Below, in pieces: positions 21,241 through 32,058 of a stretch of 64,000 nucleotides of DNA. Under the pieces are notes generated by a model. That model was not told where the DNA came from and searched no databases. It saw only the letters and a list, made by a program, of their open reading frames with translations. Each line of letters opens with the position of its first letter. Position 1 is the first letter of the stretch. The position numbers and the translations under genes were made by a program. This DNA comes from Rusavskia elegans. Taxonomy: Eukaryota > Ascomycota > Lecanoromycetes > Teloschistales > Teloschistaceae. Where the stretch lies: assembly GCA_011316305.1 (NCBI GenBank), contig SAUG01000020.1, positions 1 to 64,000 of the forward strand, in the 5' to 3' direction.

Positions 21241-22329
21241 ATGAGCTCGATGCTATCTCAGAGATCCGTGCTGGTCGTCGGAGGCTGTGGCTTCTTAGGT
21301 CACCACATTGTTTCCCAGCTGCTCGACAAGAATGCACGAGTGTCGGTCCTAGATTTCAAGCTGGACCGAAATCGTTTCGATGCCGTGGATTACCACAGCG
21401 CCAACATTGCCGTCAAGTCAGAGGTCGAACGCGTCGTCAACACGGTTCATCCGCAAGTTATCATACATACCGCATCCCCTACCGCCTTGGTCTCCAATTC
21501 AGCGCTCTATTATGCCGTCAATGTTGATGGCACCAGGAACCTTCTTGAATGTGCGCGGGATATCAAGACCGTGAAGGCCCTCGTCTACACTTCAAGCGCC
21601 TCCGTCGTTCACGATAGCGTCAGCAACCTGGTGAACGCCGACGAGAGCTTCCCGCTGCTTTTCCTCCCAGTCCAGAGGGAAGTCTACTCGCATACCAAAG
21701 CTCTAGCGGACGACCTTGTCCGCGACTTCAACAGCCCCAAGCAAGGCCTGTTGACCGTATGCCTCAGACCCGCCGGGATATTCGGCGAAGGCGACACGAA
21801 CACCCTCCAGAAGATGATAGAGAACGCTCAATCCGGCAAAAACAAATATCAGGTCGGTTCGGGCGAGAATCTCTTCGACTGGACCTACGTGGCCAACGCT
21901 GCGTCCGCCCACATCCTGGCTTCGGAAGCACTCTTGACCGCGGCGTCTTCCGCCAAGACGATTGGACCTCAGGTTGCCGGTGAAGCATTTTTCATCACCA
22001 ATGGCGACCCCATGCCTTTTTGGGACTTCGTCCGTGCGATTGGCGAGGCTGCGGGTTATCCCGTCAGAAAAGAGGATGTTTGGGTCATCCCCAAAGGTCT
22101 TGGGCTTGCCATGGCTTTGATTGCCGAGTGGTTCGTCTGGCTGCTATCGTTCGGCAAGCAGACGTCGACGATGAACCGGGCTGGTATCAGGTATAGCTGT
22201 TTGACGAGGACTTATTCCATTGAGAAGGCAAGGACAAGACTCGGTTACAACCCAAAGGTGGATATGAAAGAGGGGATCCGAAGAGGTGTGGACTGGTGGT
22301 TGTCAGACAAGAAGAAGAAGACCCAATGA
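21241..22329 (+). CDS. ERG26: ERG26, sterol-4-alpha-carboxylate 3-dehydrogenase (decarboxylating)
   Basis: A single exon of 362 residues, near the 349 of yeast Erg26. It is a 3-beta-hydroxysteroid dehydrogenase-type short-chain dehydrogenase: NAD(P)-binding GGCGFLGHH at 14-22, VYTSSASVVHD, and the catalytic pair in YSHTK (Tyr149, Lys153). LRPAGIFGEGD, ENLFDWTYVANAASAHILA and FFITNGDPMPFWDF are typical of Erg26/NSDHL. A hydrophobic C-terminal segment (LAMALIAEWFVWLLSF) fits ER attachment. The enzyme oxidises the 3-hydroxyl and releases the C-4 carboxyl during ergosterol synthesis. Its partner scaffold ERG28 is the neighbouring divergent gene. A preceding ATG-like start is not needed, since MSSMLSQRSVLVVGG fits the family. 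Confidence 0.94.
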   Translation: MSSMLSQRSVLVVGGCGFLGHHIVSQLLDKNARVSVLDFKLDRNRFDAVDYHSANIAVKSEVERVVNTVHPQVIIHTASPTALVSNSALYYAVNVDGTRNLLECARDIKTVKALVYTSSASVVHDSVSNLVNADESFPLLFLPVQREVYSHTKALADDLVRDFNSPKQGLLTVCLRPAGIFGEGDTNTLQKMIENAQSGKNKYQVGSGENLFDWTYVANAASAHILASEALLTAASSAKTIGPQVAGEAFFITNGDPMPFWDFVRAIGEAAGYPVRKEDVWVIPKGLGLAMALIAEWFVWLLSFGKQTSTMNRAGIRYSCLTRTYSIEKARTRLGYNPKVDMKEGIRRGVDWWLSDKKKKTQ

Positions 22330-22756
22330 ATACTCTCGCGCAAAGATAGATGCTCCCATCTTCCACACAATGTATCCATCGGTCGCTTTCTCAAGGGTCG
22401 CGTTGCGGCGTTGTGATTCCAAAGGCAGTCGTGCTGCAAATCTTTCAATCTAACGCAACAAATTGCCGTTCAAGTCGTCCGTGGGGTAACTGCTAAAACA
22501 TGGCTGAATCTCTTTGTGTTAAAATTGCAACTCTGTCTTCAATAGTCTGTTCGGTGCAAATATACTGTGCTGCATCTGCGCTTGCTATGAGTGACTGATC
22601 ATATCATGACTGCGGCAACAGAAAAAACAAAAACCATCCAAGCAAGACACCAAAACCAGGGACAAAACACGACACAGCTCATGCTCCCCGAAATTTATGT
22701 CTCTCCGACGCAAATCGATGAGAGCAAGGCAGCCGGACAGCGTCTCACCTCGCTTG
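22330..22756. other. Short convergent intergenic region
   Basis: 3' flanks of ERG26 and the rhodopsin-domain gene, which converge here. No other feature is seen. Confidence 0.5.
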
Positions 22757-24264
22757 CTACCAGTCACGTTTGTAATCCTCGTCCAGCTCCGTATACTCTT
22801 CGTTCTTTACACCCAATTTGCTCTTCATGCCCAGGCTAGGGCTAATCATGTTGAGCTCAATACCACGGAACGACTTGCCCTTTTGATCCGTCTTTGTCTG
22901 GAGCGCTTCAGCAGAAGTTTTACCGAAGATGCGATACCGCAAGCTGCTCAAAGCTCCAAGACCAAGCTTGTGTTGCCGGAAGAACATTGGTAAGGCTGGT
23001 ACGCTCGCGCACATAATACCGACGTTCATTTCAATGCAGCTACAAGCAGAAGAATATGGTCAATCTTCGAGATCATTCCTTCGAAGGCTGTAATAGTCAT
23101 GTCATTGCTCACCTGCAGATGGAGAACAACGCCGCATCCCAGAGGACATCCTGGCTTTTCCCCCGGCCAATGTTGAGTACCAAGAGTACCATGCGTACCA
23201 AGCTAGCTATCACGGCTCTATGTTTGTTGCCCCGTCAGCTTTTCCACCTCAGACAACTAGGGATAAGATGGGTACAGGCTGCTGCTCTTGGACGTACAGC
23301 GATCCAATTGCAAATACCACAATCACACCGAACTTCCGCTGGCGCGACAACTGCAAACGGAGGACCATGGCAATCGGCAAAACCAGGATGTAGGCATCGA
23401 CAATTGTGTTGGTGGATCCTGTGACGGTCGTGACAATCCAAGTGTTGACGCAGACCGGATTATTTAGCGCAGCTACGTTATCGCAAGTCGCCAGTGCCGT
23501 GATGTTGTAACCGGTGAAAGCAACGCACGTGATGGCCGCAAAAGCGATTCCCAAGAAGATTAGGTAGCGCATCGTCTTGTTGGCGCCGAAGAGGTTGTAA
23601 AAGAGAAGCAGTACGGATGACTTGACGAGGAATATAACCAGAACGTAGGTTAAACCTAGGGAATTGAAGAGCTGGAGGACAATAGAGCGGTCAACGATTA
23701 CCTCTAATGGGAAAAATTGTGTCAAGCTGATGGCGCTTTCGGTTGATGGGAATGTTACATACATGTGCGAGATCTGGTGTAAGCTTGATAGCTTGGATGT
23801 CCCACATATGTTTCCCCAGTTCGTGATCGACCACTAATACTTTGTCAGCTGGCACCAGACTCCGTATTGCCAATGGGCATACAGTAAAACAAGAGTCCCG
23901 AATGGGCACCAGAGCCAAGCTGAGTAAAATGTGTTAGCCGACAAGCTTGTCTCAATAAAATGCATTCCGGCGAGTTACCAAGGCCAACGCACACACGTCT
24001 GATAACAAATTAGCAAACTCCAACACTCGGGGCAAATTCGTCATAGTTACAGTCTTCTGGGCCGAGTAGACGGTTGATGAACTTCCTGGTGTAAAGCCGT
24101 AGACAGAGGAGCAATGTGGCGATTGCGAGAAAAGCAACATTGACCGCCACAACTGGAGCTTTGAGAGTCGATGGACTGGTAAAATTGGGAAGGACGCCCT
24201 TCGGGGGAAGGCCAGCAGGAAGTTGAGATAGGCCGGCCCCGGCGGGTAGCTGCGTTGGATCCAT
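22757..24264 (-). CDS. Rhodopsin-domain integral membrane protein (SAT4/PTH11-like)
   Basis: Seven exons: 24051-24264, 23979-23998, 23883-23919, 23763-23839, 23298-23701, 23113-23217 and 22757-23039. They sum to 1140 nt and 379 residues. Splicing gives the family landmarks: VVAVNVAFLAIATLLLCLRLYTRKFI, PED-YVCALAL, HSGLLFY-LLVVDHELGKHMWDI, the long central TM block, VLWDAALFSICS-CIEMNVGIMCASVPAL and a cytoplasmic tail LGALSSLRYRIFG. Seven hydrophobic segments are expected. The family (PF20684-type) includes fungal proteins often called GPCR-like; ligand and role are unknown. Exon 2 is only 20 nt. The acceptor of exon 5 (23701) was fixed by reading frame. Confidence 0.87.
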
Positions 24265-25921
24265 GGTGATACGATCGGATCTCTCTCACGTCGTGGAACT
24301 TCGAAGGGAGATGATTGACGAATATCAGCTCACAAGTGCGACACAAAGGGCATGATCTATTGTATAGAAGCCGTGATTTTCTCCCAGCAGATGGAGCAGA
24401 TGATCGCAAACGCGGGCAAGGTTGCCTGGTTTTACCTTGCCACCGCCGTACTTGAAAACCGCTCCATCCTTTCCAATGGGGCGGCTTCCTTCAAGGGAGC
24501 CGATCGAAGGGCATGTTCTGACAGCTATTAAAAGTATTCTTACTAGAGAAGGATCTGCATGCTGAGCCACTGCTCGTATGCATGGAGCAGCTGACATAAC
24601 TCGCGGTCAGAGAAGCTCCATGATGTACTGATACGAGCTTTCCTTGGAGGTGTGCCTGGACGACTTGCGGCTCAGCAGCAAGTCAATCGCAGGCCAAGAA
24701 CGTAAAAGACGTACGTGGATGTAGTATGCGGCATGCATGCATCTCGCAAGTCAGCATTTCCCAAGCCCTAAGCCACTGGGTTTGTTATAAGTCTTGTCCA
24801 GCGCAGCTGATCATACGCAGGGCTAGTACTGTTGTACAACAGTAAAACCGAGGCTATCAGCGAGGTTTCAATGTAAGTCCCGACTTGCTCGCATATAATG
24901 ACATCCGGAGAATCTGATGCAGTAATCGTCGTTCCTTGGATCTGTTTTTTTGACGAGGCTGGAAGCTAACTTGGTTGGTACCCTCGACACAGACAGAGCA
25001 ATCGAGTCAGCGTCAAGGACCAATATTGTTGTACAAAGTAGGTTGAGGACTCTGTGATGGGAAGGTGGGGTCTTGCTGAAGGGTGTATGTCAATGCCAAG
25101 AGAGAGGACTTCCATACCATTCAATCTTGCCGCCATTCTTTAAGAAATCCTTGCATCATTCAACACCCGCAATTCTATCATCGTTCGAGCTCTTCGAGTC
25201 TTCTGGGTATATCCGGATACAACCTCAGGAACAACAGCAATTCGTTGTTGCCCACAACACCGAAAATGACGTCGCTTGTCGCGCTTCTTCAAGTCGACGC
25301 GTCAACTTCAAGCCATGAAACAACAATATCGCAACACTTCGCTCATGTTGTAATTGACACACCTCCCCCATAGGTTTCCATGGCTACATGCGAATACTCG
25401 AAATTCGAAACCTAGCTTCAAGACCATGCCATGCTAAGTCGCATCTCGAATGTCAGACGGAAAGCAACTTGGTTATTGGAGGAGGCGGCATGATACTCTC
25501 TGTAGGGGACATAGCACCTGGTGTTCTCAATCCAATTTGAAGAGCGAGAGAATCTGCTCGGAGAGACTGCAACATGCAAATACTATGATACATTTGATGT
25601 GAATCGCACAACAGCAACAACGGGGCATTGAAACACCTGTAGGTGGAATTGCTACCTAGAGGTCTTAGATAATGCTAGTGAGGCGGCTTGTACACAGATG
25701 TCAAGTGGTGATGCTGTTGAATCGACTTGTAAAGACAATCGATAGGTCGATTTGCATACCATCGTGTAACCGATCAATGACGCCACTTATAACAACCCTT
25801 GACGGCCGAGTCCTCTGCACATGCCTTCCCTTTCCACCTGCATACCCTCGACCTATCGGTAGAACCTTGAGCTCATGTCAGCATCCTGAGCCCAAGGACC
25901 CGAATGACTGACCCAAGGAAC
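24265..25921. other. 1.66-kb intergenic region with palindromic sites
   Basis: Upstream of the rhodopsin-domain gene and downstream of the BTB gene. No gene recognised. It contains the perfect palindrome at 24827-24844, a related half-site near 25026-25040, and the GATAGGTCGA motif in both orientations (25741-25750 plus, 25848-25857 minus). Confidence 0.5.
24827..24844. promoter_or_regulatory. Perfect 18-bp palindrome TACTGTTGTACAACAGTA
   Basis: It equals its own reverse complement over 18 bases. A related TTGTTGTACAAAGTA lies about 200 bases to the right. It lies about 560 bases upstream of the rhodopsin-domain start, so it could be a dimeric transcription-factor site; no factor can be named. 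Confidence 0.4.
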
Positions 25922-27721
25922 TCACAAGTCCTCCTCGTCGCTATCATGAACGGCGATAGGCTCGGCTTGGCTGCTCTCACGGTCGACCATGGAGGAGTCT
26001 CGAGTAGTGTAGCTGCTACCCACGGTGGCTGTGGCAGCGCTTCCATCGGATCCATTGCCATTGCCATTACCAAACCCATTCTCAATCTCTTGGCGACCGG
26101 TCAACCTCTTAGTCCGAGTTCGCGAGAGGCGGGGGTTGGACTCCGCCAACATAAGGTTATCATCCTCGTTACTGGAGACGTCTTGAAGCGTGGCTGCTTG
26201 CTGTGTTGACTTGACTCTCTTACGGGCTTGTGTAGGACGACGGACAACAGCTGCAGGCGATGAGCGCGCCGAGGCCGCTACCCCTGGTCTACGGCGTTTT
26301 CGGATGTCGATAGCCTTGGTGTTGTCAACGCGAACGCCACCGACGACCTCGGTCTTGGTCTGAGCTGGCTGGGGGGTGGCGAGAACAAGAGCAGTGCTCG
26401 AAGGTGCCACGGTTGCTTGCTTCGTAGCATCGAGAGCGGCGCAATGATAGCGAAGACGCATGGGTTCGTAGCCACGACCGCCTTTCTGGATCAGGCGAGC
26501 TGCCACGAGAGGCCATTCCGAGCCCTCCTTGAACTCGGCCTCGACTTCGGATTGAGCCGCTGCGAGTAGATCGGACTGCAGGCATCCACTGTTGTTAGCA
26601 GTTGCATTGACACTCGAGGTATCGAAGTGCAATATGGCACAGCCATATGGCAAAACTTACATCGTCGCTTGCCACGCGCAAGATGTTGGCTTCGAGGCGG
26701 TTGTATCGATTCAACAGATCTGTAATAGTAGGCCTCTCTTTAGTCTTTTGCTGTACTGCGTTAAGAATTGCAGTCCATCCTTTGCGAGCTTCGGCCATAG
26801 AGACAAGCAATTTATCCGCCTCGCTGGCTTTAGTCCACAGCACAGGGATACTGTTCTGCTTATCCCACATCGTACGATTATCGACTGGACCTGACTGAGC
26901 TGCCATCGGAACGAGCATAACATCGAGAGCATCACCACCTGCACGCTTCGCCGAGTGGGCTGGACCTTCGCTTTTGACGTCAGCTAAGGATTTGATCGGC
27001 TCATTAGGAATTTCGAAAGCGCGACGGTAAGCACTGAAAAGATCGGCGGCGAACGATCCTCCTTCTTCGATCATTTCGTCCAAGTAACGCCGTTCGGAGC
27101 CCTTGATCTTGCGAACGACGACCGGAGCCACCTTGTTGAAGTACATGCGCAAGTCCACATCAATGTCGCACTCGTACATCTGATCTGCAGCCTTGATGAA
27201 CTTCACGGCTGGGACTTTCTCGGCGAGTGAGAGGGTATCAAGCTTCTGCACGACCTGGCGTTTCATGTCGGCCACGGAGAATTGGGTCGCAGTCTTCCAC
27301 ACGGACAGCAGCTCATCGAACTGGGCTTGGGGCTCGGTGGCGGTTAAGGTCAAGTCGTTCAAGTACAGAAACTCGATGACCTGTCCGATTTCCTTGGGGT
27401 TCTCTCGGAGAAGATTCAAGGTAGTCCCCTTCTTCGATTTTTTTGCCGTGAGCTTGTGAAGATTGTTTAATTCGCGGGACTGGGAAAGGAAAGCTGAATG
27501 CACAGTGTAGTGGAATTTGTGCTCGCCAACGTAGACGTCGATAAGTGGACTGGCAAAGCGTTTGGATGATGCAGGACTACAGATTTATCAGCCTGGGGAT
27601 GCTCTTGCTCGAACCAAACTTACATGTCTGGATGACTCTCATTATCAGAACCCATCTCGCTGTGAGAGCGTTTAATGGTTGGAGTGCTCGAAGGGGTTGA
27701 GGCTGCTGGGGTGGCCGTCAT
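25922..27721 (-). CDS. BTB/POZ-domain protein
   Basis: Exons 27624-27721, 26661-27576 and 25922-26575, with introns of 47 and 85 nt (both GTAAGT donors), sum to 1668 nt and 555 residues. A short polar head (MTATPAASTPSSTPTIKRS) precedes the BTB fold: SPLIDVYVGEHKFHYTVHSAFL, LLRENPKEIGQVIEFLYLNDL and the following helices. This is the usual fungal BTB module for protein-protein contact, often with cullin-3. The C-terminal 200 residues are polar and basic (DIRKRRRPGVAAS, RKRVKSTQQ), suggesting nuclear location, with a GNGNGNG run and an acidic end DSDEEDL. No BACK or kelch domain is seen. The specific role is unknown. Confidence 0.88.
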
Positions 27722-28803
27722 GACTTGCAATGACCAAATGTGAATGGAGATGCCGAAATCGAGAGGCGGATTGCTGTGGGAGGGGATGGAGAATCAACAG
27801 ATGGGCAGACTACCGACGTTGGAATTTCCTTGAAGGATGTGGAACCAAGACGAGTATCGGTTATTGTTGACAGAGAGACCATGAAGTACGACGAGGTTGC
27901 GTGGAGATGAATGGCTGAGTCGAATTTTTCGCTGTCCGTTATGTGCGCGTGGTCAGCAAATTTCGATTCCGAAATGAAGGCCTTGTGAAGCCAATAGGAA
28001 GTCCTTCAGGTCTTGAATGGATTGTGACCAGGTGATGAATTGATGAGCTCTCGAGATGTTTGTTGAGTCTTATGACAGCCAAGAGCTACCCGAATGAGCG
28101 CGTGTCAAGTCGAGAGGACGGTTGTTGTAAGTCTTCCTACCGATTGCCGTTGCAAGTAATTGTGAACCTCTTTTCACCACTTTGCAGGAAAGAGCAAAAA
28201 CAACTCAAATATTGCGTTCGCAAGATATCTTTCGCATGATGGTTGGATGATTCACGAGATTGTATCTATGGGGATTTATCGAGGAGATGCAGGAGCGTCG
28301 CAGTGAATGCATGTTCTGGCATGAACAAACGTATGACAAAGTAACACCTGGCAAGATAAATTCACGCTCAGTACTGCCGGCAATAGTAGTTGGTCCTATG
28401 CTTGATTCCAGCAAATTCGACGCGCGCAGTCTTGTCGACCCCATGCAAAAGCATGGTAGTTCTGGTGGTCCAGCTAAGGCGTCCGTGTGGTCGAGCTTTG
28501 AGATTTTGCTGAACACCTCTGAACACGGAGTACGGATCAGCGTTAGGCTGGCATGTATCGTGGTATATCAATTGGCTTGCAATCTGTTTCTGCAGCCACT
28601 ACGTGTCAGTCGTGGTTCCTCCCGAACAGAGCTCAAAATGATTCTTCTTACCTAATGGTACATTGCCCAAGATCCTCCACTCCATAGAAGCCTCGAAGGC
28701 TCCCAAGAGCCCGAGGCTGTTGAATGATTTGGCACGACATGAATATCACCACATCATCAGAAGAAACTCGCAGGTATCGCTCTGCACATGTTTTCGCTGA
28801 AGG
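27722..28803. other. Intergenic, upstream of the BTB gene and downstream of FAL1
   Basis: No gene recognised. ORFs of up to 131 codons near 28260-28655 lack family signal. The BTB promoter should lie in the left part. Confidence 0.5.
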
Positions 28804-30147
28804 TTAAGAAAGAAGATCCGCCACTATTCATATATTAGCACAGACCATTTTAGCGTGGGCAGATACTTACCATTCATAGGCATCTCATCAATCTGGGTGG
28901 AATAATATACTGTGACCCATTAGCCAAAAGTGCAAGACTTCTTCACAAGACAACTAACATTCGATGTCACGCAAGATGCGGACGTCCTCGCTGGTGACAA
29001 AGTTGATGGCGACGCCCTTGCGTCCAAAGCGACCGCTTCGGCCAATGCGGTGGATGTAATTCTCACGGTTGCTCGGCAGATCGTAGTTGATGACAAGAGA
29101 CACCTGCTGAACGTCGATACCCCGAGCCCAGACGTCTGTCGAGATTAGCACACGAGAGTTACCCTGGCGGAAGTCCTGCATGATGCTGTCTCGCTCCTTC
29201 TGCGGCATTTCGCCATGCATAGATGATACTGTGAAGTTTGCCTCGCGCATTTTGTCCGTCAGCCAATCGACCTTCCTCCGAGTGTTGCAGAAGATGACTG
29301 CTTGGGTGATGGTGAGGGTGTCGTATAGGTCGCACAGTGTATCAAACTTCCATTCCTCCTTCTCGACGGCAATGAAATACTGCTTGAGACCTTCCAAGGT
29401 CAATTCATCACGCTTGACCAGGATGCGGACAGGGTCGGTCATGAATTTGGTGGTCATGTCGAGAACGTCGTATGGTAGAGTGGCGGAGACGACGACTACT
29501 TGCGTGGCTGGTGGGAGATATCGATAGACGTCGTAGATTTGTTCCCTGAAGCCACGGTTTAGCAGCTCGTCTGCCTCATCCAGAACTAGGATCTTAATGT
29601 GGCGTGTTCTCAGATTTCGTCGACGAATCATGTCGGCGACTCGGCCAGGAGTTCCAGAAACAATGTGTTGACCATAGTCCAATTTGCGGATATCCTCTCC
29701 AACATTGGTGCCTCCAATGCAAGCGTGGCATTGCACGTTCATGTAGTCGCCTAACGCCATGACAACCGACTGGATCTGGGTAGCGAGTTCCCTGGTGGGA
29801 GACAAGACCAGTGCTTGGGTCTCTCGGATAGCAGTATCGATGACTTGGAGCATGCTGATGGAGAAGGTTGCGGTCTTTCCTGTTCCTGACTGGGCTTGCG
29901 CGATAGTATCCCGTCCTTTGCAGATCTGGACAATAGCGCGAGACTGGACGGCAGAAGGCGACTCGTATCCATAAGCATAGATGCCGCGCAACAGGTTCTC
30001 CTTCAGATGCATGTTCTCGAATGTTGGAGCAACGGTGACCTCTTTCGAGGTGGAGAACTCCATCTTCTCTGCTCTTTGGTCAGCATGCTGATACAACGAG
30101 AGGAGGAATAGCGCACCCTCCGCTTTCCTGTCAATTCCATCGGCCAT
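28804..30147 (-). CDS. FAL1: FAL1, DEAD-box RNA helicase of the eIF4A-III type
   Basis: Exons 30117-30147, 28959-30068, 28871-28909 and 28804-28823 give 399 residues, the family length. The first 48-nt intron (30069-30116) is in frame and open; splicing gives [20 protein letters not shown] as in other fungi. The last coding exon is 20 nt and ends VADLLS. The Q-motif region, AQSGTGKT (I), PTRELA (Ia), TPGR (Ib), DEAD (II), SAT (III), and [13 protein letters not shown] (VI) are all present. The protein is an ATP-driven RNA clamp, the core of the exon-junction complex in animals and needed for 18S rRNA processing in yeast. It is divergent from SF3A3. Confidence 0.95.
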
Positions 30148-30453
30148 GCTTGCGACAAACTTCCTGGATTAGATGGTTTTTTAGATGTTCAGCTGTTGCA
30201 GAAGTGAAATGGAATGAAGGCTTCCTCGTTTGGGTTTCGAGCTCTGATGCGGCTCCGAAAAGCTTGGCACTCGCTAAGGATGAACAAGCTTTCATTGGCT
30301 GCTCATGTTGAAGTCTCCAAAGTTGTCCGTCTCTGTGATGGTCCTTGTGAGCAAAGACCGACATTACCACCTTACGTTGAACGGTTCATTGTATGCTATC
30401 AAGCTAACTATATACTTCTCATCGGCGACCACACCTATCCCCACGCGCCCAAG
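30148..30453. promoter_or_regulatory. Divergent FAL1/SF3A3 promoter, 306 bp
   Basis: Only 306 bases separate the two start codons, so the genes probably share a bidirectional promoter. No TATA box was noticed. Confidence 0.6.
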
Positions 30454-32058
30454 ATGCTCCTCGAAGATCAGAGATTCCTTCATGAAGATCTGGAGAGATT
30501 AGAGCAAGGTATAAGCGATCGAACCCTTGAAGATCCAAGACACGTGTGTCATATCAGCTCCATGTCACTGAAACTTTGCTGATCAAAGTCACAGATCCGT
30601 GATCGATTGAATCGCGACCACCAGATCTCAGGCTTTCTCACCCGTATCCAGCAACAATCAAAGCGCCTTCTCGATATCTACAATGATACCGAGGGCCTAC
30701 GAACTAAGGAGATCCAGTCAATCTCAACCGGCGATCCCTTCGATGAGTTCTACAAGCAGCTTAATGACATCAAAGACTTCCATCGCAGATATCCCAATGA
30801 ACCCGTAGAGAATCTTGAAAGGGCATATAAGCGGAAAGCACCTGGCGAGGGGGAGTCGGCTACCGCAGAAATAGACCACATGTTTACTGGTGAAGAGGCT
30901 TATGGCAGGTTTCTGGACTTGACAAGATTACACGAGGATTACCTGAATCTACCGGGCGTTCAGAGCCGACGAGTCACGTATCTACAGTATCTAACCATCT
31001 TCGATCACTTCACCCCGCCACATTGCCCGATCAAACGACCAGAAAAAGCTACAGACCAATATTTCAACTACGTCGGAAATGTAGCAGAGTACCTCGAGGG
31101 CTTTCTCCGGAGGACTCGTCCGCTTGACGATCTTGACAAGACCTTCGCTACGTTCGATCAGGAGTTTGAGAAAGCATGGGAGGCGAAAGAAGTCCCGGGC
31201 TGGGGCTCTGAGACTCAATCTGTCGGTCCTACTGCTCCAGTCACTGAAGGCACAGGTGAAGGGATCTGGTGTCCGGACTGTGAGAAAGAGTTCAAGAACA
31301 ATAACGTCTACAAAAGCCATCTCAGCGGCAAGAAGCATATCAAAGCTGCTGGGTCCCGCAAGGCGAACACTGACGGCACTACAAACAGTGATACCAACGG
31401 TCGTTCTAGCATCAAGACTTCTACAACGTCCACCGCCAAAAACCTCAAAGAACGAGCCATTGCTGAGCGAGAATGGCGTATCCGCAAATATGCATCCACC
31501 ATGGAGACCGTCCGATCTGACACTCGGGTGAATGTCGAGCGAAGGCAGGGTATGACCGAACGGGAACGTCAGCAAGAACTTGACGCCCTCTTTGCCGAAT
31601 CTGCCGAGCCCTCATTGCGCCCATCCGGTGCCGCCGACGATGACAGCGACACTTCTGACGATGAGAAGATTTACAACCCCCTCAAACTCCCGCTTGCTTG
31701 GGATGGCAAACCTATCCCTTATTGGCTCTACAAGTTACACGGTCTTGGAGTTGAGTTTAATTGTGAGATTTGTGGGAATTTTGTGTATATGGGAAGACGC
31801 GCGTTTGACAAACACTTCAACGAAGCAAGACATATATATGGCTTGAAGTGTCTTGGTATCACAAACACAACCTTGTTCAGGGAGATCACCAATATCGAAG
31901 ATGCGTTGAAACTGTGGGATAAGATTGCAAGAGACAAGAAGAAGGAGAAGACTGGAGGCGAGAACGTCGTCCAGATGGAAGATGCTGAAGGCAATGTAAT
32001 GCCTGAGAAAGTCTACTATGAGTACGTCTCCCCGTTTCTTGCCTCCGATCCAAGCTAA
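30454..32058 (+). CDS. SF3A3: Splicing factor 3A subunit 3 (SF3a60/Prp9/sap61)
   Basis: Exons 30454-30543 and 30595-32058, with a 51-nt intron (GTGTGT...TCACAG) that contains a stop, give 517 residues. The N-terminus reads MLLEDQRFLHEDLERLE and DPRH-IRDRLNRDHQI, as in SF3a60. YLQYLTIFDHF follows. A matrin-type zinc finger lies near residues 255-277 (CPDCEKEF...SHLSGKKH). The conserved C-terminal block near 400-480 holds the second C2H2 finger (CEICGNFVYMGRRAFDKHF, then RH). The protein belongs to the U2 snRNP SF3a complex and helps branch-site recognition. The divergent neighbour FAL1 is another RNA-processing factor. Confidence 0.95.
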
